Assembly: GCA_012274445.1 (NCBI GenBank)
Contig: JAAROD010000011.1
Location: 310,001 to 374,000, forward strand
Origin: Sclerotiophoma versabilis
Taxonomy: Eukaryota > Ascomycota > Dothideomycetes > Pleosporales > Didymellaceae
DNA: 64,000 nucleotides
Reading direction: 5' to 3'
The position numbers and the translations under genes were made by a program. Of this stretch, positions 54,671 to 64,000 are shown piece after piece. Below the pieces are notes generated by a model. It was not told the DNA's origin, made no database searches, and worked only from the letters and a program-made list of their open reading frames with translations. Numbering within the stretch: position 1 is the stretch's first letter; every line of letters begins with the position of its first letter.

Positions 54671-55076
54671 AGAGGAAGAGGCCTGATAGGGTACGACCAA
54701 CTGAGGCATGGAAAGATAGCATTGGGGGTGGAAGTGGATGGCTGCAGCTAAGCAGCAGCAAAAGAGCACATGTACTATAGTTCTGGATATGGACAGACGA
54801 GACAGGGCGTTGCAGCTCGCGGAAGTCAGGAACAAAGTTTGGTTTTAGCGGCCGTTTGGCTGCTCTGTGTCTCTTTACAGACAGGCGTCTCACGTGCATA
54901 TGTGGTGAAGTGATAAAAGCGTAAGCTCGTGTATGACGTGGTGCATATGCGTAGGGCTGAAGGTTGAAGGCTGAAGCTCGGACGATTGCCCGACCGAACC
55001 TCAAGTCCATGACGGCTACGGCATGGCCTGCCATTGAGCCTCCAAACGCGCCTGCCACCGCTCCCTACCGCCGGCA
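54671..55076. other. Short intergenic region
   Basis: About 400 bases between two forward genes; NAB2 3' flank and HEM14 promoter. A reverse-strand open frame is not supported. Confidence 0.5.
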
Positions 55077-56902
55077 ATGCTTGTCAGAAGACATGTGCCG
55101 CTCCTCGAGTCGACGTTGAGAGCCCGCGCCCTGCGCCCGCTGCTGGCCTCGCAATGCACCCGCCTGCGCTACTCGTCCACGGCCACGGCCAGCGCGGCGG
55201 CCCATCCTGAGCGCATTGCAGTGCTCGGCGGGGGCATCGCCGGCCTCTCGAGCGCCTACTTCGCGTCCAAGGAGTTCCCCAACAGCAAGATCACCGTTTA
55301 CGAGGGTGGCAAGGAGACGGGCGGCTGGATCAAGAGCAAGCGGGTGCAGGTGCCCGGCGGCGACGTGCTGTTCGAGTCGGGGCCTCGGACGCTGCGCAAC
55401 GCAACCGCCACGGCGTATCTGGTGAGTGGGACGGTCCCGTGGGTCAGCCATGGGCAGCACGGCTGATACAGGCAGATGGAAGAGCTGGGCCTTGCCGACG
55501 ACCTCGTCTTCACCAGACGCTCCGAGCCCGGCGCCAAGAACCGCTTCATATACTACCCCGACCGCCTCAACCGCCTGCCCTCCGAGGCGCCTGGCCTCGG
55601 CGACCTGTTCTCGCTATGGAAGACTGGCATCCTCAGCGGCTTCCTCGGCATGGTCAAAGAGCCACTGCAGCCCAAGCGCTCTGCCTCTCTCAGCGACGAG
55701 ACCGTTGGCTCTTTCCTAGCACGTCGTGTGGACAAGCGGATCGCCAACAACATCATCTCCGCCGTCTTCCACGGCATCTACGCCGGCGACATCTGGCAGC
55801 TGAGTGCCAAGACACTGCTCTCCATGGCCTGGCAACTGGAGGGCAGGTACGGCACGGCTCTCGGTGGTTTCCTCCGCATGCAGAACGAGAGCCCGAGCTC
55901 GCAGCAACAGGTCATCGCCCACCCGTACGACGTCGATGCTGCGAGGGCGCAGCAAAACGAGATCGACATCAGCCTTGGCCTTGCTAAAAACCTCGAGGCG
56001 GCGAGCATGTTCACCTTCAAGAATGGTCTGCAGACACTCGTGAAAGGCTTCCAAAATGCCATGGACAAAGCCGGCAACATCGAGGTCAAGCTCGACAGCC
56101 CTGTCTCATCTTTCAAAATGGCAGAAGGTGGGGAGCAGAAGATCGAGATCATCGCAGGCGTACGTTCACAGTCCCTTCCACCCACCCATCACTGACCGCG
56201 CAACAGTCCGACGCCAACAAGACCACCGAGAACTACGATGTCGTCATCTCCACTCTCCGCAACGCTGAACTCACCCCCTATGTTACCGTCATGACCGTCA
56301 ATCTGTATTTCGAAAACCCCACTCTCCTCCCCGTCGAAGGCTTCGGCTACCTGATCCCCCAATCCATCCCCTTTGAGCAAAATCCCGAGCGCGCGCTCGG
56401 CGTCATTTTCGACAACTCAGCCATCAAGGGCCAGGACACCGCTCCCGGCACGAAACTTACTGTCATGATGGGTGGTCATTGGTGGAACGGCTTTGAGGGA
56501 TACCCTGATGAAGATGAGGGTCTCGCCATGGCACGTTCAGTTATTGAGCGCCACCTTGGCATCAAAGACACACCTATCGCGCACCACGTCAACCTCAGCA
56601 AGGACTGCATACCGCAGTACACACTAGGCTATGAAGACCGACTGAAGACCTTCGCCTCCTCACTGCAAGAAGAATTCAAAGGCCGCTTACGCGTCGTGGG
56701 CAACCAATTCAATGGCGTGGGCGTCAATGATTGTATCACCGGCGCATGGAACATTGCAAGGGGGCTGAGGGGTGACGGGTGGAAGAGCAGAAGTTGTGGT
56801 CTGGATCGTGTGCAGGATGGCAGGCCATGGGTCGTGCTGAACGCAAAGGACATGATATACAAGAAGACGGTCGATTCGGAGGGCGATCCATTCAAGTCTT
56901 AA
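55077..56902 (+). CDS. HEM14: Protoporphyrinogen oxidase, mitochondrial
   Basis: Three exons (55077-55421, 55476-56159, 56207-56902) give 574 residues. The first 40 residues are Arg/Ser/Ala-rich, a mitochondrial presequence. The FAD dinucleotide motif VLGGGIAGLSSAY is at about 49-61, followed by ITVYEGGKETGGWIKS and FESGPRTLRN, both characteristic of protoporphyrinogen oxidase. The body includes KNRFIYYPDRLNRLP, GSFLARRVDKRIANNIISAVFHGIYAGD and, near the C-terminus, FGYLIPQSIPF and a flavin-binding NQFNGVGVNDCI. It oxidises protoporphyrinogen IX to protoporphyrin IX at the inner membrane, the penultimate haem step. In the first intron the GCAG at 55475 keeps the frame, while the nearer CAG does not. 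The link just after the second intron (STLRNAELTPYVTVMTVNLYF) seems shorter than I would expect. Confidence 0.93.
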
Positions 56903-57729
56903 TATGTATGTATGGATGGATGATAGAAGCGATGTATAGAATGTAAAAACATTGACCTTAAGCCACGTCTCGCTGCATGACCTTGAGATTCTGACTGTGT
57001 CGGTTTAGCTTCTACTGGCCCGTAAGGCTGCATCGCTCGGTCTTATGTACGGTTAGAGAAATGGAGCGCAGGGGATAGTTTGAGATCTTCAGCACCATGG
57101 AAATACCAACTACTTCAGCTGCGCGTCTGCAGGGTGCATTCAAGCGGTATGTCTTTTATTTGCATGGCCAACCGTGGCCCTTCAATAAACATGTGCGTAC
57201 ACAAGATAGACATGGGTTCGGCGAGTTGACAGTTCCCAACCCCCAACAGAATGCCGACCAGCAAGATAAGGAAGAAGATCAAGCAGGTAAAGTATAATCC
57301 CAGAAAGAAAAAAAAAAGAAAAAAAGACGTCTTTATTCACCAGCTCCAACACCAAGACGCCGTCCTGTCCGCTCTCAGAACCGACGTCTTCTAGATAGTT
57401 GGCGGTGGTGATGAATTCTCAAGGGAATCTATCATCACTACTGTGTTTTTTGTCGTGGCTTTGAAGGAATCTCGCCCTGACCTGACCCATCTGGGTATCA
57501 ATTTTCAACGATTTCCTAGATTTTTAGACCGATGGCGAGGACAATATCGGGTCCCGAATTATTCTGTTCCTTCTGTGGATACCCCAGCAATTAGATGCGT
57601 TGCAGTGTACGATAAGTAATCCCTAAATCTTGCTTGGTAGTCACAGGGCGAGGGAGTCAGCGTAGGTATCTATTGATGTGTCTGCAATAAGGGTCTAAAC
57701 TTCAGCTCGTTGTTCTACTTCAGCACTCC
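56903..57729. other. Intergenic between convergent genes
   Basis: About 830 bases of 3' flanks. Contains a purine tract of A and G at about 57304-57328. No gene seen. Confidence 0.5.
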
Positions 57730-60700
57730 CTAGGCAGAAGCCTCCCCAGTCGCTTGCCTCTCAGCGACACTCCCACCTCTCCACGCCGCCTTCGGATCCT
57801 TCTTGTTCTCAACCCTACTCTCGTCCCCTTCCTTACCCCAGCCACCACCACCAGGAGTGTGTATGATGATGCGCTCACCAGGCTGCATGCTTGCTGTGTT
57901 CTTTGCTCCAAGGTTGATGAAGCGGTACTCTACCTCCTCGTGTCCAGCACCCTTGGCACTGATCTCTTCGATCCCAGCTACCTTTGCATTGCTGTCTTCT
58001 GTCGGCTTCTTGGAATCGGAGTTTCTATCGATATTCTTCCGATTCACTTTGCGCGCCCAGATGTTTAGTCCGCACGCGGCGTCGCCGCCACCTTCCATGC
58101 CGTAGGGGTGGTACACTCGGCGCTCGCTCAGGATGGAAACCTGGACGGGAATACGGAACTCAATATCGCGGATTACGCCTTCACCACCGATATGCATGCC
58201 TTTGCCTGCACTACCCTGGCGTAAAGAGAACTCACGTAGTAGCACAGGGTATCGGCGCTCGAAGACTTCCGAGTCGGTGATACGTGTGTTCGTCATATGT
58301 GTGTGTACGCCATTTGTACCGTTCCATGTCGGCCCTGCACCTGAGCCGCCAGCAATGGTTTCGTAGTACCCGAATCCCTTCGTTTCTTTACGCTCACTTC
58401 CATTTTCGCCGCCTGAGAGGCCACCAAAGCCGAAGGTCAGATTGTTTGTATCGCCCTGGGATGCAGCGCAGGCTTTGAATGCCTTGAGTACGACGTCGGT
58501 GACCCGCTGGGACGTGAGCACGTTGCCGCCGACGACTGCCGCGTTGTCGGATGGCGAAAGGAATGATTTCTTTGGGATAAGAACGTGGATTGGTTTCAAG
58601 CAGCCCTGGTTCAACGGGATGTCTTCACTGATCAAACAGCGTAGACAGTAGATTATCGCACTGTAGGTCACAGCTTCAGGTGCGTTGATATTGCCATAAA
58701 CTTCGGGCCCGGTGCCGCTGAAGTCGAAGACAGCCTCACCCTTATCCGGATCAATTGTGACCTTGAGGCGAATCGGAGAGCCGTCATCCATGAATTCTTC
58801 TGCGGAGAGATCTTGTCCTTCAAAGCGCTTGTAGACTTCCTTGAGTAATTGGCGCACAGACGATTCAGCATTGGCTTGGATATTGGTCATGTAGAACTTA
58901 ACGACTTGTTCGCCATAGTCAGACATGAGCGTGTTGATAAGGTTGATACCCTTTTGGTTGGCGGCTATCTGAGCTTTCAGGTCGTTGAGGTTATCGCTAA
59001 GGCAGCGAGTACCAGAGCATCCTGGGTACTGAGCAGGCTCTTCTGACAGCAGCTCGATTATGCGCTTCTCGTTGAAATGCCCTTCTGATACGAGCTTTTC
59101 GCTTTTGATTGCAGCGCCTTCTTGGTACAACTCTTTTGAGGAGGGTGGCATCGAGCCGGGAAGGATACCGCCAATGTCAGCATGATGGGCTCGAGAAGCG
59201 ACGTAGAAGATGATGCTATCACCACTGAAGGCCGGTGTGATGACAGTGATGTCGGGCAAATGTGTGCCACCAAACATTGGGTGGTTAGAGACAAGGACGT
59301 CACCCTTTTTGAGCTTGCCTTTCCAGATAGCTGCTTGTTTACGGACACAAGTGGACATGCTACCGAGATGTACCGGTAAATGGGGTGCTGCGTAAAGTCA
59401 GTCAAGCATCTCTATACCTCAGGTGTCACTTACCATTGGCTACAAGCCCGCCCTCGGCGTCAAACAGCGCACAGGAATAGTCTAGGCGTTCTTTGACATT
59501 TGTCGATACACTAGTCTTCTGCAAGGCCCGACCCATCTGCTCAGCAATGGCCATGAACCTATGAGCGAAGATACTAAGCATGATTGGGTCGACCTCCTTC
59601 GTGCTGATCTCTTTCTCGGCCCCATCGCTCTCGCCAATATTGATCACAACGTGTGTGGATATGATTAATGCCGATGCACCAGGAGTGACAACGATAGTTT
59701 GTGTTCCGTCTGCAATGATTGCCGGGCCTTTGAAGCGGTCGCCGACTTCAAGGTCCTCAAGCTTGTAGACGGATGTCTCTTGTCGTCCGCCCTCAAAGAA
59801 GACTTTGCGTGTGTCGAAGCGCTTCTCACCTTTTGATAGGTCTTTGGGCTTGATTTCCTTGAGTTGCTGATCAACCGTCTTCTCGAGCCCTTCAAAAGTT
59901 TTTCCAATGCCTCGAGCACGTACATCATCAACAATGATGTCGCGGTCTGGCAAGGTGAAGCCAAACTCCTGCTCGTGCTGCTTGACGAAAGCTTTGCCGA
60001 ATGCCCATTCATCGCCATTATACTCCTTCTCAGCTTCCTCTTTGGTCGGCTTGATGATCATGAGTGCAGACTCGGTACCTCGGTATCGTAGGTTGAGGTA
60101 CTCTTCAAAGTGGATACTACCCTCGTCGAAGCCCTGTCCCCTTAACGTCTCGGTAGACTTTGACTTCAATTCTCCCATCTTCTTCTGCAGATATTGCCGT
60201 ACTTCTTGGTCGTCTGACCATACCTTCGACTCTGGCTCTTGTCGCTCATCTACTACATCTGCTAGCGCCATGCCGTACGCTGACAATACTGACGAATACC
60301 TGTGAACAAGGATCTGTGAAACTCCGAGCGCTTCGGCGATAGCGACAGCATGTTGTCCACCGGCTCCGCCAAACGTCGCCAGCCTGTGCTTGGAGGTATC
60401 GTGTCCTCGGGCTTCAGTCAGGCTACGGATGGGTCGAGTCATGGTCTCATTGGCAATCTTGATGAATCCGTTGGCGATGTCGTCCAGCGACATCTCCTTC
60501 TCCTTGTTGCCTCCTGCTACCTCTTTGTTGATCTGTTCCGCTAGCTCTTTGAACAGCTTCTCACTCGCCTCGGCATCGAGGCCCTCATCTTCGTTCTTGC
60601 CGAAGATCTTGGGGAAGAAGTCAGGCAGCAAGCGACCTAGGAACAGGTTGGCGTCGGTGATGGTCAATGGACCACCCTTGCGGTAACACGCCGGTCCTGG

Positions 60701-61979
60701 GTGAGCGCTAGCAGACTCGGGACCAACAACAAACAGACCATTTTTCCAGAACAGCCGTGAGCCACCTCCGGCCGCGACTGTATTAATGTCGAGTTGCGGT
60801 GACTGGATGGTGACGCCAGCGGTGGTGGTCTCAAAGACGTGATCGTAACGTCCAGCGCCGTATCTGCTCACGTCGGTACTCGTACCACCCATGTCGAAGC
60901 CAATGACGGGTGTCTTGGTTTCTGGATCGTATGAAGTCAGTGCATAGCCCACGACGCCTCCAGCCGGACCAGACAGGATGGCCTTGAGCCCAGAGAAGAT
61001 GTCAACGTCTACGAGGCCACCGTCAGACTGCATGAACTCGCAGCGTGCACCTTTGGCGCCCTCTTCTCGCTTCACGCTCTCAGAGCCCAGGCCACCCTCG
61101 AAGCCCTTGGAGAAGCCATTGATGTATTTGCGAATAGCAGGAGTGAGGTAGGCATCTGCGCAGGCCGAAGTCGCTCTGGGCACAAGCTTGATCATGGGCA
61201 TCAGGGCATGACTGAGGCTGACGTGCTCGAAGCCAATCTCTTTGGCAATCTTGCCGACCAGGGCCTCATGATGAGGGTACGTGTATCCGTGCATCAGACA
61301 CACAGCGATACTTTTGATGCCGCTGTCAAACACATCCTGCAGCTGCTTCCTGATGGCGTCCTCCTGCGGTCGCTGCAAGATGCGCACCGTCTCGCCAGAC
61401 AAACCCTTGACGAGGTCAGCGTCCGCGCCTGCCTCCTCAATGCTCCTGGCGTCTGTTTGGTGGCGCTCCGGATCCTCCGCGTAGTCCTCCAGCGTCACGC
61501 GCTCGTCGATCTCGACGACGCGCTTGTACAGCACTTCAGGCTTGCGGATGTCAAGCGCGAAGATGTTCGGACGGCTCTGGTTGCCAATCTCAAGGCAGTC
61601 CTTGAACCCCTTCGTCACCACCATGGCCATGTCCTCGCCCTTGCGCTCCAACAGGGCGTTGGTGGCCACGGTGGTGCCCATGCGTATGCTCTCGATCTTG
61701 GTCGTGTCAAGCGGCTGCCCGCGGGGGATTTCGGTGCCGGTGAAGCGCTCGAGCAGGCGACGGATGCCTTCGAGCGGCGCGTCGTCGTAATTGGCAGGGT
61801 CGACCGACAGCAGCTTGATGACCACGTCGTCTTCCATCTTGCCCGACCCGGGGTTGCCCACGCAGTCGGTGAAGGTGCCCCCGCGCTGAGTCGTCAGCGA
61901 TGTTGCAACCCAAACCACATGCTATACCTACGTCTATCGCGATGCGGATGCCCCGCTCTCTGTTCTTGACGTCTGCCAT
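57730..61979 (-). CDS. OXP1: 5-oxoprolinase (ATP-hydrolysing)
   Basis: Three exons (61979-61932, 61885-59434, 59387-57730) with two 46-nt introns give 1385 residues. The 48-nt first exon encodes MADVKNRERGIRIAID and joins to RGGTFTDC, the N-terminal phosphate-binding signature of the hydantoinase A/oxoprolinase family. The first half (to about 790) is hydantoinase A: MGTTVATNALLERKG, IGFDMGGTSTDVSRYG and LATFGGAGGQHAVA. The second half is hydantoinase B: FGGTHLPDITV, HHADIGG, FSGTGPEVYGN and, near the end, PGGGGWG. It opens 5-oxoproline to glutamate with ATP in the gamma-glutamyl (glutathione) cycle in the cytosol. Length slightly exceeds the usual about 1280-1290 because of insertions. Starting at the ORF-internal codons would lose the initial Asp-Arg-Gly-Gly signature. 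Confidence 0.95.
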
Positions 61980-63323
61980 GCTCAAGCTCGACGTGCAGTT
62001 TCTCGCGTGTATAGTCTAAGGGCTCTTTCAGAAGAGCTTCGACGCGAAAAAGGACATCCAACAGTCCGTGTGAGGAATGACAATGATGCAGTGATTAGCA
62101 ATCCACCTCGTGTTTAGGCCGAACACTCCTTTCCGTGCGATAGGCGCAGGGTGGGGTTGGTGTTCTGCGGGGCATCGCGCCTGCCATCCCAACTCCGTCA
62201 TTGCTGCCGCATTCTCACTGCAAGCCCCGAGGACCTAGAGCCTCATTGTTTGCAGCTGCTCGACCTTTTATTACAACTTACTCTCACTCCCGTCACTATG
62301 GGCTCTGCTGGGAACAGTCTCACTAGCTGTCCAAGACAGCCTGGCAATACCTCAGTGGACCCTACTCCGCGTAGTGCCCTTCAGATGCCTCTGACGCGAT
62401 CGCCGTTATCGGCCATTCCTTGAAGATGATGCTAATAGCAGCATCTACGACCTCAATCGCCGACCTTATGCGTGAGTAGGCTACTCTCAAGGCTGCAGCG
62501 AGGTTCTGCCGTTACAAAATATTCAAAAGAGCTGGAGAATTGCACCAAGAGACTGTGCACGACAAGGACTATTAGGGACGATGTGGTCTACGACTCATTC
62601 TGATTTGCACCGAACGCTTATGCAACCCCGAATCAATGGGTGCGACCTGTCATCGCCCTAAGGTTGGTCTGATGTTTGGTTGAGGCAGGCCCAAGGAAAC
62701 AACAAAGTTGCAGCCCCTCCCATTCACATGGCATCGGTCCATTCGTGTCGCCCATTTCGTGCCTGACCGCGCTTTCGTTGCACCGCTGCACGTCGGAGCC
62801 TTCCTGAAGCGAACGCCTCTTCCGTGAATCTGGGGAAATCAAGCTTCCCCGCAGTGCACCAAGACCACCATGCAAGGGTCCCGCATAGCTCATAGCAAGG
62901 TTTAGGGATGCTGTGACAGCCTACTTCGCGCTCGTAGGCTTTTGCAACTGGTCGCTAATTCTCACTAGAGCCGGCTAGATGGTACGCCTGCCACTTACTG
63001 ATCAATAGTCCGTGTTCAATATGATCTCACAATTTGAATTTCGCAGGACCTCCTCACAATCATCCCGAATTCTGATCACTTCGCCGACGAGCCGAGCGTG
63101 AAGTATCGACATGTGACGGTGGTTGGCCGTCAGGGGCAGCGAACTGAGAGGGGTCAATCAAGACAACAAATCGGACAAACGACTTCTTCGAGTAATGCTA
63201 TGCGAAACAAATCAAACCTCGACAAGTCCTTCTAAAGTATATAAGGTAAATGCAATTCAGCACAAGTATCTCACAGTAAGCATCTTATCTACCAAAGCAA
63301 CTATCTCGTACTGAATAGCCATC
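61980..63323. other. Divergent promoter region, no gene recognised
   Basis: About 1.3 kb between 5-oxoprolinase and the small CFEM gene. Short open frames without ATG or domain. The end (63200-63300) is AT-rich and includes TATATAAGG near 63237, a plausible TATA box for the CFEM gene. Confidence 0.5.
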
Positions 63324-63722
63324 ATGAAGTCCTCCGTGATCATTGCCACTATCATCCTCACTTTCGCATCCTCTGGCTCGGCGCAGACAGCTTGTGACCC
63401 AGTCGCCTCTGCAATCCCCACCTGCGGAGTAGGAATCCTCTTTCCCTCATCCAACCTTCACTATACCCAGCCTTGATGTGAGACAAGCTAACAATGCATC
63501 TAGGTTCCCTGTATCTCGTCCGCCGCCTCTGCAGCTGGCTGTGGTAATGGCGACTATCGCTGCCGCTGCTCCAGCTCTTCGGTCATTCAGGCCTCAGCTC
63601 AAGGCTGCGTCATCAGCAACTGCGGCATTTCTACAGCGCTACAGGTTCAAGCTTCTGGCCAGGCCGTGTGTGCCTGCGTTGCTACTGCTACGGGTAACCT
63701 GGTTGAGGCTACCGCCGTGTAA
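63324..63722 (+). CDS. Small secreted CFEM protein
   Basis: Two exons (63324-63428 and 63504-63722) with a 75-nt intron give 107 residues; neither exon alone is a long open frame. A signal peptide (MKSSVIIATIILTFASSGSA) is followed by a CFEM domain. Cysteines 34, 38, 48, 55, 57, 70, 75 and 91 form the eight-Cys pattern P-x-C-G-x2-C-x9-C-x6-C-x-C-x12-C-x4-C-x15-C, with extra cysteines at 24 and 93. Asp52, three residues before the C-x-C pair, is in the position that binds haem iron in characterised CFEM proteins. There is no hydrophobic C-terminus, so it is secreted free rather than GPI-anchored. Functions could be haem capture or host interaction. The intron has a GCTAAC branch site and a CTAG end and falls right before Val-Pro-Cys, in phase 0. 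Confidence 0.88.
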
Positions 63723-64000
63723 TGGGGGTTGTGAAGGTGACTATATTGGTGACTGGAAGATAGCTCCTGTGATTGGCAGTAAATGGAAGCTCAATCTGAT
63801 ACGTGCGAGATGTTTCTTTGCAAGACCTTTCGTGTGCCTTCTGTCAGATTGCTGTGAGGCTGACGGAAGTATACATGAATGACACAACAGCACCTTTGCA
63901 CAACGATGACTGCTGGGCGAACATATGCAGTAGCTTCGAATCGTTCTCGCTGGCAAAATCATCCGATATTGATAAGGGTGAGTCTTTGAGTCTTTGAGAG

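Noticed and set aside
57300..57330. A/G-rich tract that could be a microsatellite
   Set aside because: Simple low-complexity run without repeat unit structure.

Overview
The window is nuclear DNA of a filamentous ascomycete. Most genes have one to four introns of about 41-75 nt with GT-AG ends and CTAAC/CTGAC-like branch sites, there is no operon structure, and genes lie on both strands. The gene content (several Zn2Cys6 regulators, CFEM and GPI proteins, a PET191/COA5 homologue, an Asp f 2-like zincophore next to a ZIP transporter, a Fot1/pogo-type element) suits a Pezizomycotina fungus, probably a Dothideomycete of the Pleosporales type. That placement is inference from protein style, not from a marker gene.

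Layout. 0.7-8.7 kb: a secreted GH63-like glycosidase with a discoidin-type C-terminus (-), a Zn2Cys6 regulator (+), a small secreted cysteine-rich protein with a knottin-like tail (+) and PET191 (-). 9.0-11.2 kb: a sterol esterase/lipase. 11.9-12.5 kb: remains of a rhodopsin-domain (PTH11-type) membrane protein. 13.7-18.5 kb: an O-methyltransferase and a second Zn2Cys6 regulator. 18.8-24.8 kb: surface and membrane proteins (GPI-type protein, four-pass membrane protein, CFEM-GPI protein, multipass integral membrane protein). 25.8-26.9 kb: an internally deleted Fot1/pogo-type DNA transposon with terminal inverted repeats and a TA target duplication. 27.0-30.6 kb: a mitochondrial hot-dog dehydratase and a cutinase-factor-like regulator.

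30.8-34.9 kb is a zinc-acquisition locus: a ZIP transporter and an Asp f 2/Pra1-type zincophore, divergently transcribed from a 1.4-kb promoter that holds eight GCCARG (PacC-type) hexamers and one CAAGGT (ZafA-type) hexamer. The transporter has three C-H-x-H-(G/A)-x4-C modules outside the membrane, and each is interrupted by an intron at the same codon and phase. 35.3-37.8 kb: two divergent GST-fold proteins. 37.9-38.4 kb: a 142-residue protein built from six Cys-Pro modules in an A-B-C-A'-B'-C' order. 39.0-40.6 kb: a secreted M14 carboxypeptidase. 40.6-43.5 kb: gene-poor. 43.6-45.9 kb: a Zn2Cys6 regulator whose zinc cluster is complete only if a GC-AG intron is removed. 46.8-49.7 kb: a malate/TDT transporter and a catalase-like protein with an unresolved 5' end. 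51.0-64.0 kb: a single-pass membrane protein, NAB2, protoporphyrinogen oxidase (HEM14), 5-oxoprolinase and a small secreted CFEM protein.

The best candidates for new biology are the Cys-Pro repeat protein, the exon-by-exon repetition of the zinc-binding module in the ZIP transporter, and the knottin-like secreted protein. No tRNA, rRNA or CRISPR array was recognised.
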